Assembly (NCBI GenBank): GCA_001310715.1
Contig: BAXV01000013.1
Coordinates: 11,449 to 75,448 of the forward strand
Source: Pseudovibrio sp. JCM 19062
Lineage (GTDB): Bacteria; Pseudomonadota; Alphaproteobacteria; Rhizobiales; Stappiaceae
Length of the DNA stretch: 64,000 nucleotides
Direction: 5' to 3'
Below the pieces are notes generated by a model. It was given only the letters and a program-made list of their open reading frames with translations, searched no databases and was not told the DNA's origin. Below are positions 11,587 through 23,413 of this stretch, piece by piece (the first letter of the stretch is position 1; every line of letters starts with the position of its first letter). A program made the position numbers and the translations under genes.

Positions 11587-13407
11587 ATGTTTCAGAGCTT
11601 TGACACAGTAAATGATAAATCTCGTGGGCCGGTTCGGTTGACCGCTCTGCGAGACGAGCTGGCCTCTCGTGGGCTTGATGGCTTTTTGGTCCCACGGGCT
11701 GATGCCCACCAAGGCGAATATGTGCCTGCAAGTGACTGCCGGCTTGAGTGGCTGACGGGGTTTACCGGTTCTGCGGGTATCGCTGGTGTGCTTCCTGAGA
11801 AAGCGGCGGTTTTCATTGATGGGCGCTACACCATTCAGGTGCGTGATCAGGTGGACGAAGATGCGTTTGCCTACCGGCATCTTATCGACGAGCCGCTGAC
11901 GGCGTGGATTCGCGAGAACGCCAAGGAAGGCCAGAAGATCGGTTACGATCCGATGCTGCATCCGGTTCGTCAGGTTACCTCCCTGAAAACGGCTTGTGAA
12001 AAGGCTGGTGCTGAGCTGGTTGCCATAGACAGCAATCCACTTGACGCTGTGTGGACGGATCGTCCGGAAGCTCCGCTGGGTGCAGTGAAGATACACCCAA
12101 TGCAGTTTGCGGGTGAAAGTGCTGCAGACAAGATCAAGCGCATTGGTGAAGAGATTGCGGAGAACGAGGCTGATACCGCGCTTTTGACCCAGCCTGACTC
12201 AATTGCATGGCTTTTGAATATCCGGGGTAGCGATGTTACGCACACTCCGTTGCCGTTGTCTTTTGCCTTGGTGCCAGCAGCAGGCAAGCCATCCTTGTTC
12301 ATTGACGGACGCAAGCTTTCCAATGAAGTGCGTGATGAGCTGAGTGGGCTGACTGATATTGCCGCAACGGCAGAGCTTCTCCCTGCGTTGACAGCACTAG
12401 GCACTGAGGGCAAACGGGTTCTCATTGATACCAGCCTTGCGGGTCAGGCTCTTTATGACGCGGTTGCTGATAATGGCGGCAACGTTGTTGAAGGGCAGGA
12501 GCCAACTCTGCTGCCGAAGGCTGTTAAAAATCAGGATGAGATTGAAGGTGCCAAATCGGCCCACCTTCGCGATGGTGTTGCTTATGCACGCTTCCTCGCG
12601 TGGTTTGAGAAGACAGCTCCGCTTGGTGGTCTAACCGAGGTTTCTGTTGCCGAGAAGCTTGAAGAGTTTCGCCGTGAGACCGGTGCCCTGAAGGATATCT
12701 CCTTTGACTCGATCTCGGCGGCTGGTCCTCATGGTGCGATCTGCCATTACCGCGTGAGCTATGATAGCAATCTGCCGATTGAGTTGAACAGTGTTTATCT
12801 GATCGATTCCGGTGCCCAGTATGAAGATGGCACAACTGACATCACCCGCACGCTGGCTGTGGGCGCGGTGACGGCAGAGCAGTGCGAGCACTTTACGCTT
12901 GTTCTGAAAGGCCATATTGCGATTGCGACTGCCCGCTTCCCGGTTGGGACAACGGGCTCTCAGCTGGACACACTGGCGCGCATTGATCTTTGGAAGCGGG
13001 GCCTTGATTTTGACCATGGCACTGGCCACGGTGTTGGCTCTTACCTTGGCGTTCATGAAGGACCGCAGCGGATTTCCAAGATGCCGAACAGTATTGCGCT
13101 GAAGCCGGGCATGATCCTTTCCAACGAGCCGGGATATTATCGTGCTGATGAATACGGCATCCGCATCGAGAACCTAGAGCTGGTGACGCCGGCCTCGGGC
13201 ATTGAAGGTGGTGATCAGAAGATGCTGGGCTTTGAAGCGTTGACGCTTGCCCCGATTGATCTGCGTATGGTGGATACCAAACTTCTGTCAGAGTTCGAGC
13301 TGAACTGGCTGAATACCTATCATGCGCGTGTTCGTGAGATGGTTGGTCCGTTGCTGGATGACGAGACCAAAGCTTGGCTGAATGAGGCGACGCGTCCGGT
13401 TTCCTAG
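11587..13407 (+). CDS. pepP: Xaa-Pro aminopeptidase (aminopeptidase P), M24 family
   Basis: This cytosolic metallopeptidase releases N-terminal residues preceding proline. The 606-residue product is intact and has the eukaryote-like three-domain form: two creatinase-type N-terminal domains and a C-terminal pita-bread domain. The five metal ligands are recognisable in IDSGAQYEDGTTDITRT (two Asp), GTGHGVGSYLGVHEGP (His), LSNEPGYY (Glu) and IRIENLEL (Glu). Start is ATG 11587 with no strong Shine-Dalgarno. A strong terminator follows, so it is monocistronic. Confidence 0.95.
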   Translation: MFQSFDTVNDKSRGPVRLTALRDELASRGLDGFLVPRADAHQGEYVPASDCRLEWLTGFTGSAGIAGVLPEKAAVFIDGRYTIQVRDQVDEDAFAYRHLIDEPLTAWIRENAKEGQKIGYDPMLHPVRQVTSLKTACEKAGAELVAIDSNPLDAVWTDRPEAPLGAVKIHPMQFAGESAADKIKRIGEEIAENEADTALLTQPDSIAWLLNIRGSDVTHTPLPLSFALVPAAGKPSLFIDGRKLSNEVRDELSGLTDIAATAELLPALTALGTEGKRVLIDTSLAGQALYDAVADNGGNVVEGQEPTLLPKAVKNQDEIEGAKSAHLRDGVAYARFLAWFEKTAPLGGLTEVSVAEKLEEFRRETGALKDISFDSISAAGPHGAICHYRVSYDSNLPIELNSVYLIDSGAQYEDGTTDITRTLAVGAVTAEQCEHFTLVLKGHIAIATARFPVGTTGSQLDTLARIDLWKRGLDFDHGTGHGVGSYLGVHEGPQRISKMPNSIALKPGMILSNEPGYYRADEYGIRIENLELVTPASGIEGGDQKMLGFEALTLAPIDLRMVDTKLLSEFELNWLNTYHARVREMVGPLLDDETKAWLNEATRPVS

Positions 13408-13435
13408 GGGTGGTCTGCTTCTGCTGGTAATAAAG

Positions 13436-13466
13436 AAAACCCCGCTCGTTTGAGCGGGGTTTTTGT
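13436..13466 (+). terminator. intrinsic terminator after aminopeptidase P gene
   Basis: AAACCCCGCTC pairs with GAGCGGGGTTT around GTTT and is followed by TTTG. The flanking A and T runs let it serve both this gene and the convergent azlD. Confidence 0.9.
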
Positions 13467-13788
13467 TTAGATAACGGTGAGTGCCAGTCTCAGGACAACT
13501 ACACTGACAATCCCTATTGCTATGGCGGCCAGCATGGGCAAGCGCAGGGCGGCGATGGCCGTGATGGCTGTGGCGGTGGTTTCTGCACGCCGGTGGCGAA
13601 TGCGGTGGGGGCGACAACCGACATGAGGATCGCGGGTGGGACAGCCTGAAGGGCTGCCTCTGTGCGGCCTGAGAAGGTGACGAACCTTGTCAGGACCAGT
13701 CCTGCAATCCGGGTCAGGTAGGTGCTGCTGCCATTGCCAGAATGGTGAAGAGGACAAGCGGATCGACGGCGAAGATTTCTGAGATCAT
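13467..13788 (-). CDS. azlD: AzlD family branched-chain amino acid exporter small subunit, apparent frameshifts
   Basis: AzlD is the small membrane partner of AzlC in branched-chain amino acid export. Once frames are joined the sequence reads AMAASTYLTRIAGL, LQAVPPAILMSVVAPTAF and a hydrophobic C-terminal helix, about 107 residues, normal for the family. Losses of single bases are inferred near 13733 and near 13594. The ATG at 13786-13788 overlaps the azlC TGA in ATGA, which indicates translational coupling. Confidence 0.8.
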
Positions 13789-14534
13789 GACTGGAGTGCC
13801 TCCGCAGGTTTTAGCTGTGTCTTCGGGCTGTCGTCATACTGGATTGCGGCGGCGATGACGCCTGCGACTGCGCCTGCAATTATGTACCAGGCTCCGGGGA
13901 CGAACTTGTAGGTGAGTACGGCTGCAAGGCCGCTGGCTGCGAGGACCACGCCGGTCTTGCGTCCTTGCCAAAAGCCCATGACCAGACAGATGAAGAGGGC
14001 AGTGAAAGCGAAGTCCAGACCAAAGCGGGATGGATCTCCCATAACTGCGCCGATCAAGCTTCCGGCAACTGTTGCGACCTGCCATGTGATGAACAAGGTG
14101 AGGCCAACCCCCAGATAGAAGCTGAAGGTTGTGTGCTGTTTGATTGCGCGCTGCTCAGAAAGGGCCCAGACCTCATCTGCCAATATGAAGAAGCCGAGAT
14201 ATCTTTGCAGTGTTGTCCAGTGCCTCAGCTTGGGAGCCAGCGAAGCACTCATGAGTACATGGCGTAGGTTGACCAGGAATGTTGAGAAGGCAACGGTGAC
14301 CCAGGGGAGCGGGTCTGCCCACAAATCCAAGGCAACGAACTGAGAACCGCCAGCAAACACCAAGGAGCTCATGAGCAGGACTTCCAGCGAAGACAATCCT
14401 TTTTGAGCTGCAAGAGCGCCAAACAACAGGCCGATGGGTGCCACAGCGAACACCAACGGGAAGAAGGTTGTTACACCGAGGAAAAATTCATTGGGGCGAG
14501 CGTTGAGCGCCGAGTTATTCTGATTGTTTTTCAC
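13785..14534 (-). CDS. azlC: AzlC family branched-chain amino acid permease
   Basis: This is the large membrane subunit of the AzlCD exporter. The intact 249-residue product is hydrophobic and carries the family hallmarks: PIGLLFGALA near the N-terminus, LVFAGGSQFVALDLW and VNLRHVLMSASLAPKL in the first half. It is followed with a four-base overlap by azlD and preceded on the same strand by an AraC-type regulator, which suggests local control of the exporter. Confidence 0.9.
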   Translation of the reverse strand: MKNNQNNSALNARPNEFFLGVTTFFPLVFAVAPIGLLFGALAAQKGLSSLEVLLMSSLVFAGGSQFVALDLWADPLPWVTVAFSTFLVNLRHVLMSASLAPKLRHWTTLQRYLGFFILADEVWALSEQRAIKQHTTFSFYLGVGLTLFITWQVATVAGSLIGAVMGDPSRFGLDFAFTALFICLVMGFWQGRKTGVVLAASGLAAVLTYKFVPGAWYIIAGAVAGVIAAAIQYDDSPKTQLKPAEALQS

Positions 14535-14631
14535 AAAACTCTCCTAAGACTTAGAAGAGTTTTAAATCAGAGCGGCAGGTGGTGTCTTGAATGAAATTGC
14601 GCTTCTTGCATCTGTTGGTATGCTGCTGTGA

Positions 14632-15473
14632 TTAAACGGAAATCACAGATCTCTGGAAAGCAGCCGGTGTTGTGCCTACACGTGATTTGAACTGCCGTGT
14701 CAGGTGTGCCTGATCAGCAAAGCCGCAGAGGGATGCTGTTTCGCTCGGGGAGCTTCCACGAACAAGCAGGCGTCTTGCATTGCGTACCCGCACATCTGTC
14801 AGATAGGCGTGCGGGGTTTGGCCTGTTGCCTTTTTGAAGGAGCGAATGAGGTGGTATTTGGAACGGCCAGAGATGTTTACCAGATCATCCAGATGCACCG
14901 TGTCCATGAAGCTTTCTTCCAGATATTCACGTGTTCTCCTGACGGCGACAGGATCTTTTGAGCCCATCAGATTGTCAGTGAAACTGCCGTATCTGGTGAG
15001 CATCTTTGCAAAGATCATGTAAAGCGTTTCATCGGCTTCCAAATCGATGGAGCGGTTTTGTATGGACTTGTGCGCCTCTATAAATTCCTGACACAGCTCC
15101 GGATCATAGACACGTGGCTCGGGAAAGAACGGCGTCCCGCTTTGTGGCTTATCTGTCATATCCTCAGCAATGCTTTTGAGTAAGGATATGCTTGGGTAGG
15201 TCATGCGGTAGGTGTAGCCGTTGCCTTCCGGTATGCCATCGTGAAGCTCGAACGGGTTCACAAAGACCAGATCTCCGGGGCCTGCAAATATCTGCTGCCC
15301 GCGCTGCCAGTAGACCTGACAGCCAGACAGGATGCCGCCGACAACAAAGGTATCGTGGGTGTGGGCTCATACACATGGGTTCTGAAACTTGCTGCAAGAC
15401 ATTCCAGCCCGTCAAAACGGGGCGCGCACCAGAATTGTGCGTTTTCTCCTGAATGGAGCGGAGTTGCTTCCAA
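14632..15473 (-). CDS. AraC family transcriptional regulator, apparent frameshift
   Basis: This DNA-binding regulator has an N-terminal cupin-type ligand domain (HTHDTFVVGG, QQIFAGPGDLVFVNPFELHDG) and a C-terminal AraC double helix-turn-helix (ISGRSKYHLIRSFKKATG and then LCGFADQAHLTRQFKSRVG). One base is inferred lost near 15366. The start is unclear: TTG 15473 keeps the frame open, but an ATG at 15499-15501 would fit if one A were missing from the A7 run near 15480. It lies just upstream of azlCD on the same strand, the usual position for a regulator of AzlCD exporters. The effector is unknown. Confidence 0.85.
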
Positions 15474-15592
15474 TGCAGTTTTTTTGAGTGACCGGTTTCA
15501 TAGACCCAATTTATCCAGCGAAGACATGCCTGTCTTGAACGAGATTGCTGTTTTTTTTACATATAGGTCAATGGAGATTATCTGGGGTATGG

Positions 15593-17229
15593 CTAGCGGT
15601 GTTCCTCAACATTTGCCTGAATAAGCGCGGAGTTGAAGTATCGCAGGGCCTTTACGTGGCTTGCGTAGCCGATGATTTCAGTGGGGTTTTTCGGGTCAAC
15701 AACAGGGAGAATTGACTTGCCACATCGTCGAAAGCCTTGAGGGCCTTTTCGAGTGTGTCCAAGGGCGCAAGGGCCACGACTTCTGCATCCGGGTCGAACG
15801 TGGTGTCTGTGTCCGGTCTTGGTGGGTCTGCGAAGTCTTCCACATGCACGATGCGGACCAGCCACTTGTGGGCACCATCCTGCAACATGACGCCGCGCAT
15901 TTCCAACTGCCAGTGGAAGTAGGAGCGACCGTGAATTGCCTGATTGAGGCCGGTGGAAATGGAGACGGCGATGAGCAATGCGATGGAGAGCTCATAGCCG
16001 CCGGTCAGTTCAAACACGATCATGGTGGTTGATATTGGTGCGCCAAGAACCGCAGAGGCGACAGCTCCCATGCCCAATATTGCATAGAGGCCGTGGCTGG
16101 AGCCATCTCCGGCAGAATATTTGCTGCGATCAGGCCAAAAGCCCCGCCTGTCATTGCGCCCAGATACAGCGAGGGCGAGAATATACCGCCGCCGAAGCGG
16201 GAAGCGAGGGTGATAGCGGTTGCGACTGTCTTAGCAACGAGTAGGGACAGCATTAATGTGAGTGGCAGTTCCGAGTTGAGCGCGCCGTCGGTTGCTTCAT
16301 AGCCTACACCGAGCACCTCGGGATAGAAAACGGCAATAGAGCCAACCAGTGCACCGCCAACGATGGGGCGGAGCCAGATGGGCATTTTGACGTTTCTGGC
16401 AATCCAGTCGGAGCCTATCAGTGCGAATTGGAACATGATGGCGACAACTGCGCAGATGATGCCCAGAAGCACAAACGCTGGGAACTCCCAGTAGGTGCTG
16501 ATTTGATAGTGCGGCAGGATGAAGGCCACAGCTTCGCCGAAATAGAGGCGGGCGATTAGTGTTCCCATGGCTGAGGAGAGCACAATGGAACAAAGGCTGT
16601 CAGTGCGTAGTGGCCCAGGATGACCTCGTGGGCAAACAGGACGCCTGCAATGGGTGCGTTAAAGCTTGCGGAGACGGCACTTGCTACACCTGCTGCAAGC
16701 AGGATGCGCATTGAGGAATCGGGCAGCTTCAATCTGGAGAAAACCGAGGTGCCGAGCGTTGCGCCCAGATGGACCATGGGGCCTTCGCGGCCAGCACTGG
16801 CCCCGCTGCCAAGCGAGATGATGGTGATGAAGGCTGAGGTGATGCCAGACCAGAAGGGCAGGCCTCTACCACCATGGACGCGCGCTTCGATAACATCTGC
16901 CACGCCGCCTGCACGCTGCTTCTGTTGCACGGTTTGCAGCAGGAATCCAACGATTGCACCGCCAACAACGGGTGCCATAACAATGACATACCATGGCTGT
17001 GAGGTTACAGCGCTGATCATGCGCTCGGAGGCGGTGCCAAGCCATACCCACTGAACCATCCCAATTCCGATGCGAAACAGCATTGCTGAGACGCGACCGC
17101 CGCTCCAATCAACAGCGCCAGGAACCAGACAAGCGGAAGCCGCGATGACATGAACAAACGCAGGTTTGGTTCGATCCACCTATATGCGAGATGTAGTACG
17201 GTTTTCAGCGCGTTGGCTCGTTTGGGCAT
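15593..17229 (-). CDS. ClC-type chloride channel/antiporter with C-terminal CBS domains, apparent frameshifts
   Basis: This membrane protein moves chloride, alone or in exchange for protons. The joined sequence shows the ClC filter segments GSGASAGREGP and GGGIFSPSLYLG, the helix FNAPIAGVLFAHEV, and a cytoplasmic tail with CBS repeats (HKWLVRIVHVEDF and ILPVVDPKNPTEIIGY). Four single-base losses are inferred, near 17092, 16572, 16055 and 15717. This is the highest break density in the window. Length after repair is about 546 residues, usual for ClC-CBS proteins. GAPISTTMIVFELTGGYE fits the late helices of the family. Confidence 0.9.
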
Positions 17230-17526
17230 AATGGGTTAAGCGATGCAATAATGAATGATGGGAGTGTCTTTAGCGAGTTTCCCAGTGAAACGCCAATCAG
17301 GATATCTTCTGATTCCGGTCTATTATTTTCAACAAGCACTGAGAAAGGCTTAAGGAACATCAATCATCCACCGGCAGCTTCAGGTTCAGCCTTGCCAAAA
17401 GCTCAATATTTGTGACCATGCAGAGGACTATAATTTATAAAAATGACGAGTCGTGTTTCAGGTCTGTCTATCTGGCCTGTTGAACAGCTTCCTAGGGAAG
17501 CCTCTGGACGATAAGGGAGGTCTGCT

Positions 17527-18945
17527 ATGTCTTTAGCGGAGATGCAGCTGAAGGTTACGCGCAATGAAGAGGGAATCGACAAAGCGATCGCATCCTTGTC
17601 CGCAAAGTTTGGGGACCGCTGCCAGACGTCCAAAAGCCTGCGGGAGCAGCACGGCCATACAACATCGTGGCTGCCCAACCAGCCACCAGATGCTGTTGTG
17701 TTTGCCCAGTCGACAGCAGAAGTCTCCGAAATTGTCAAAATTTGTGCGGACTTGCGGGTTCCAATCATCATTCGGGAGCGGGTCGTCTCTGGAAGGGCAT
17801 CTGAACGCACCGGGTGGTGGGATTTCTCTGGATCTTTCCCAGATGAATGAGGTTGTTGCGGTTCATCCCGAGGATCTGGACTGTGTGGTTCAGCCGGGGG
17901 TGACGCGCAAGCAGCTGAATGCTTATTTGCGTGATACGGGCTTGTTCTTTCCGATTGATCCGGGTGCGGATGCCACGATTGGGGGCATGACAGCAACACG
18001 GGCGTCGGGCACCAATGCGGTGCTTTATGGCACCATGAAGGATATGGTTCTGGCGCTGACCGTGGTCATGCCGGACGGAACCATTGTGAGAACCGGAAGC
18101 CGCGCTAAGAAGTCCTCTGCCGGATATGACCTGACACGTTTGATGGTGGGCTCTGAGGGAACATTAGGTGTGATTACTGAGATCACGCTGAAGCTGAAGG
18201 GAATACCTGAGGCGATTTCCGGCGGCATTGCATCTTTTGACAGCATTGCAGATTGTTGCAACACGGTTATTGAGGCGGTGCAGTACGGGATTCCGATTGC
18301 CCGGATCGAATTGTTGGATACGCTCTCTGTCAAATCGGTCAATGCCTATTCAAAGCTGTCTTTGCCGGAATCGCCGTTGCTGCTTGTGGAATTCCACGGT
18401 AGTGAAGCTGGCGTAAAAGAGCAGGCAGAGCGATTTGGCGAAATTGCTGCTGAAAACTCCATGAAGAGCTTTGAATGGGCGACGGACCCGGAAGAGCGCA
18501 ACAGGCTTTGGGCGGCCCGACATGATGCTTATTGGGCTGGTTTGGGGCTGGCACCGGACCGGACAGGCCTGTCGACTGATGTGTGTGTTCCGATTTCTCG
18601 GCTGGCTGATTGTGTGACTGCCACACATAAAGACATCAAAGAAAATGGCTTGATTGGCCCGATAGTTGGCCATGTTGGTGACGGAAACTTCCATGTGCTT
18701 GTGCTGACGGATCTGAATGATCCGAGGACATTGCCAAGTCTGAAGCCTTTGTAGAACGGCTGAATTACCGAGCCATTGAAATGGGCGGGACTTGCACGGG
18801 TGAGCATGGTGTGGGGCAGGGTAAAATGAAGTATCTGCCTAAGGAACATGGGGCGGGCGTGGCAGTTATGGCGGCAGTTAAACGCAGCCTTGACCCGCTG
18901 AATATCATGAATCCCGGCAAGATTGTTTCTCTGGATGACAAGTAA
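17527..18945 (+). CDS. FAD-binding oxidase, D-lactate/glycolate dehydrogenase type, apparent frameshifts
   Basis: This flavoenzyme of the GlcD/LDHD group oxidises a 2-hydroxyacid such as D-lactate. The PCMH-type FAD domain shows PFGSGSSLEGH and PGGGISLDLSQMNEV after repair, then PIDPGADATIGGM and VGSEGTLGVITEITLKL. The C-terminal FAD-oxidase domain has GHVGDGNFHV and, at the end, GGTCTGEHGVGQGKMKYL, the signature of the lactate dehydrogenase subgroup. Start ATG 17527 follows AGGGAGG. Two breaks are inferred: two bases lost near 17772 and one near 18722. Final stop is TAA 18943-18945. The exact substrate is inference. Confidence 0.88.
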
Positions 18946-19118
18946 AGACGTGCGATAAATCCGCACTTGCTTTGTTCCATTTGGAAAGATTGCCTTATAT
19001 CGTTGCTGTTGTCTTGTTCCTGCTGTAATTCACATAGACAAACGAGTGTTTGCAGGCAGCTCATAGGCGGACAACGCGGCAAGGCGTTAGGTTCGAAGTG
19101 GGTAAAGGAGCTTTTACG

Positions 19119-22100
19119 TTGAATTCGGTTTACATCACCGTCGGTGGGGCTTTGATCTTAGCGCTGGTTGTCGCGCTTGTTGGCCCTTTGGTCATAGATT
19201 GGTCGGCGTATCGCTCTCTCTTTGAAAACTATGGTGAGAAAGTTCTGGGGCATCAGGTTACGATCCTTGGAGAAACTGATGTCCAGCTTTTACCCGCTCC
19301 CTATGTGAAGCTCTCTGACGTGCGCGTTGGTGCGGTGGAAGACCCGTTGTTGACCATCAAAGGATTTGAGGGGCGTATTGAGTTGCCTTCTTTGCTACGT
19401 GGGGAAGTCCATGTCACAGAGATGAAGCTCAATGAGCCGGAACTCAACTTGTCTTTGGATGAGGCAGGACGCCTTGATGTTTTGCAAACCAACATGCGTC
19501 GTTCTGTTATCTCTGAAATCGATCCAAGCTCTCTCATTTTGGAGGGGGTAAGCGTTAAGAACGGTTCTATCGTGTTGACGGATGCGCGCACCGGCGAAGT
19601 GCGCCGCGCTGAGAATGCAAACCTTGAGCTTTCTGCCGGAGGCTTGCAGGGGCCGTTCAAGGTTGAGGGCGCGCTGCGCTATGAGGGCGTTCCTTACATG
19701 CTGAAGGTCGGCAGTGGCCGATTGGAGCAGAACGGTCAGATCCGTGTGAAAACGCAGGTTTCGCCTGCAAATGTTGCTGCCGAGTTTTCTACAGACGGTT
19801 TTCTTAGGCATCAGGATGGGGTGGTTTCCTATTACGGTGATGCGGAAGTCCAGTCTATTCTCAGTGAAGGCTCTGAGGCTCTGGAATGGGCGGGCAAGAG
19901 TAAGTTTAATCTGGACGGCGAGCGACTGGAGCTAACAGAAACGACGTTGCGCCTTGGTTCTGAGGAGCGTCCGGTCACCGCTGAAGGCGGCGGGATTTAC
20001 AGCTTTGGGCTTGAACCGGAGTTTCAGGCGGTTGCGCAGTTCAAACAGGTTGATCTGGACCGGATGTTTGGCGGTGGACCGCAGCGTCCGCTGGTGCCTA
20101 CAGATGCTGTTATAGCCAGATTGGCGGGTGGTTTGAAATCGCTGCCCTTGCTGGATGTGAAAGGTCAGATGGATCTGAGCGTCCCTGTTGTTGTCGCGGG
20201 CGGTTCTGTTGTCTCCAACCTGAGCGGCGTGCTTGAGTCTACTGGGACTGGCTGGAAGATTGATGGGCTTTCAGGCGAGTTGCCGGGCCGGAGTGCGTTT
20301 AAGACGAGCGGGTATCTGGAGCTGGGCGGTTCAGCCGGCTATCAGGGGGACTGGGAGATTTCATCCCGTCAGCCGCATCAGTTAGCACACTGGTGGTTGG
20401 GCGAACGTAAGGATGCGTCCAAGCGTCTGGCTCCTCTTGCGCTTAAAGGCCGTATTGAAGCGGGTTCCGGTGCTCTGCGGCTTCCTGATCTACGTATTGA
20501 TGCAGGTGATGTGCGCAGTGTTGGCCTGATCTCCTTCGAGCATCCACTCGATCGTAGTCCACTGATTACCGTTGATATGGACAGTGACCGGGTTAATGTG
20601 GATGAGATCCAGCGTTATGTCGAGGCGTTCACGGGTAAAACGATCCAGCCAAGTGTGGTTGATATGTCCCTGCGGCTTTATGCGGATGAGCTGGTTGCCA
20701 GTGGTGTGAAGGCCAAAAGCATGGTTGTGAGTGCCAGCCTGAGCCAGGATGCGCTTTCGATAAGCCAGCTGAAAATCCGCGATTTTGCTGGTGCCTACAT
20801 TGACATGAAGGGCCGTATTGATGACCTGAGCACAACCCCTCAGGGTAACATCAAAGGCACTTTGACGGCTCATCTCTCAATGGCGCTGTGGCTGTTTTGG
20901 AAGAATATGCACCTGACCATCCGTTGATTAAGCGCCTTAAAACGGCGGCTCCTGACCTTGCTCCGGCAAGCCTGAAGGCAGAGCTTTCGGCCTATGCGGA
21001 GAAGGGGCGGACGGACATGTCGTTGAACCTGTTTGGCGAGGTTGGTGTTAGCGAGATTGATCTGAACGGCACCTTTGAAGGTCGCATCGATGACTTTGCC
21101 GAGGGCAACCTTTACGCAGAAATGACCCTTGGCGGTAAAGATGGCGTCAAGGTGTTGCGCCAGCTTGGGTTTGAGGCGATCCCGATTACTCAGTTACAGC
21201 CGGGAGAGGTTCGTCTGTCCTTGTCTGGTAGCCCGCGTGATGAGCTTGCCTTTGGGTTCTCTAGTGCCCTTGTCGGCATGACTGTGCTTTCCGATGGTAC
21301 TGTGCGCTTTCCGCGCCGCTCTGATGCGGTTTGGTCGGCGAAGGTTGAGCTGCAGTCCGATGATCTGGCCGATTATGGATTGGCGTTTGGCAAGGTTTAT
21401 CCAATTTATTCCGGTCCACTCAAAGCGAACCTGAGTGCTCAGGTTGAAGGGCGTGGGCGTGAATTTAAACTTGCAGATCTGACAGGCCAGCTGGCCAACA
21501 TGGATCTGATGGGCGAGCTGGAAGGTTCTCTTGAGGAAAACGGGCCGCTGAAGGCATCTGGTAAGTTGGAACTTTCCGAGCTGGATATGCGCAGCCTGAG
21601 TGAGCTGTTGCTGGGCTCCAACGTGTGGGCTGGTGCGCTTCAGGATGATGGCGTCTGGCCGTCTCAGGCGCTGGGGCAGGGCCTTGCGGACGGTGTTGAT
21701 CTGACGCTGGATGTAACAAGTGACCGGGCGTTGTTTAGCGATGAGTTTCATTTGACGGCGGCCAGTGGGCAGCTACGCTTGCGATCCAATCAGCTTTCCA
21801 TCAGTGAAGGGACGGGACGCTTTGCCGGGGGTGAGTTCTCCGGGGCGTTTGACTTACAGCGGGATCAGGGACAGGCAACGCTTTCTGGCCGTTTCCGGCT
21901 CGATGATGCGGACTTTGAGGAGTTGTCGTGGTCTGATGACGGGCGCGCGCTGGCGACCGGTAAGCTGCAGGCGATTGCTGAATTTGAGGGCAGTGGGCGC
22001 ACGATCTCCGGTCTTGTTGCTGGTCTTTCCGGTGGTGGTACGTTCAGCCTGACAGATGGCGAGATACGCCGCATCAATCCGGCGGCATTTGATCTGGTGA

Positions 22101-23192
22101 TCAAGGCAGCGGATGCAGGACTTGAGATTGATGAGGCTGTTATACAAAGCGCGTTTGCTGATCATCTGGATGCGGGCTCGGTCCAGTTCAAGCGTGTCGA
22201 TGGCTCTTTGGGCCTTGCCAGTGGCCGTATTCGTGCGCGCAATATCTCGGTTGATACGGAAGGCACGACCCTGTTTGGATCTGCGGTGATTGATCTTGAG
22301 AAGTGGGCGCTGACCGGTGATGTTTCCATGAAACCCGCGATGAAGCGCAGAAGGTTGCCGGCGCGGAGCCGCAGGTGGCGATCCTTTATTCCGGTTCCTT
22401 GGAAAACCCGCAACGCAAGCTGGATACGGGGCCGTTGCTGTCCTACCTCAATCTTCGCGCCATTGAGCTGAATGTGAAGCGCATTGAGGAAGAGCAGAAC
22501 AAGATTGCTGAACAAGAGCGTATGCTTGACCAGCTGAAACAGCAGCGGGAAGAGGACGCTACGCTCAAAGCAAAGGCGAACGAGGAAGAAAAAGCCCGTC
22601 AGGCCGCAGAAGCTGCCGCAGCTGCGCAGCGTGCGCGGCAGGCTGAGGCTGACAAAGCGAGACAAGCGCGTGCTGCACAGTTGGCTGCTGAGGAAAAGGC
22701 CAGAAAAGCACAAGCTCTTGAGGCTCTAAAGCGGCTGAGGCGGCGCAAAGGCTGGCAGAAGAAAAAGCGGCGGCGGATGCCAGAGCGGCTGCTGATGCAC
22801 AGGTGAGCGCTGAAACTGAAGCCAAGCAAAACTCGGTGCTGGACTTTAGTGCCCGCATTCGCTCAATGCTTGACGGAGATGGCGCTGCCCAAGAGGCTGC
22901 GAGCCCCTCGGTTACAATCGTAAATCCTCCAAAGCCACGAGCAAAGACCAATTTGCCTGCGCTGGACAAGCCGGTGACAATTGGGGGGATGAATGAGGCA
23001 ACGGTTCCGGCTGGAGAGGTTGATCTGCTGGGGCCGATCATTCAGTCAGGGGCGCCTAGAAATCTGGGCGTGCTTGATGCGCGGAATGATAATCAGGTTC
23101 AGCGGCAGCCTTTGCCGGATCTGCCAGCGGAAGATCGCAGTGCACCAAGGTTCATCGAGTTGCCGGGTGGGCGGCTGTTGCAGGTCAACTGA
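19119..23192 (+). CDS. AsmA family outer-membrane-biogenesis protein with charged C-terminal coiled coil, apparent frameshifts
   Basis: This large protein of about 1358 residues is anchored by an N-terminal helix and has the AsmA opening (ALVGPLVIDWSAYR then LGHQVTILGETDVQLLPAPY). AsmA-like proteins are thought to carry lipid between membranes. TTG 19119 is chosen because AAAGGAG lies eight bases upstream. Breaks, one base lost each, are inferred near 20885, 22350 and 22745. After the AsmA C-terminal domain comes an Ala/Glu/Lys/Arg-rich coiled coil of about 110 residues and a Pro-rich tail, an unusual extension. The 3' end overlaps the convergent RHH gene by eight bases. Confidence 0.85.
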
Positions 23193-23406
23193 TAGGTTGG
23201 TTTTGAAAATGCTTGAGCACAGCCACACGAATGCAGCTTGAGAGATTGTTTTCGGGATTTCTCTGGTCATCAATGGCGGCGATGGTTGCAGTGATGGTCT
23301 TGTCCTGACTGTGGGCAAGGTCTTCCAGTCCGGCCCAAAACTCTGGCTCCAGCGTAATGCTGGTTCTGTGGCCGTGGAGCGTGATGGAGCGTTTCTTGAG
23401 GCTCAT
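23185..23406 (-). CDS. ribbon-helix-helix domain protein
   Basis: This 73-residue protein fits the small ribbon-helix-helix family common in alphaproteobacteria: basic N-terminus, HRTSITLEPEFWAGL (beta strand and helix) and a second helix ending CIRVAVLKHF. Such proteins bind DNA as dimers, and targets are unknown. It is intact and heads rightward-to-left behind sspB and the DUF4169 gene with eight bases between it and the latter, so the three probably form one operon. Confidence 0.8.
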   Translation of the reverse strand: MSLKKRSITLHGHRTSITLEPEFWAGLEDLAHSQDKTITATIAAIDDQRNPENNLSSCIRVAVLKHFQNQPIS

Positions 23407-23413
23407 GGGTGCC

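Noticed and set aside
15593..17229. ClC channel gene as a pseudogene
   Set aside because: Four frame steps look like decay, but all motifs and the normal total length are kept, and the same kind of break hits essential genes nearby.
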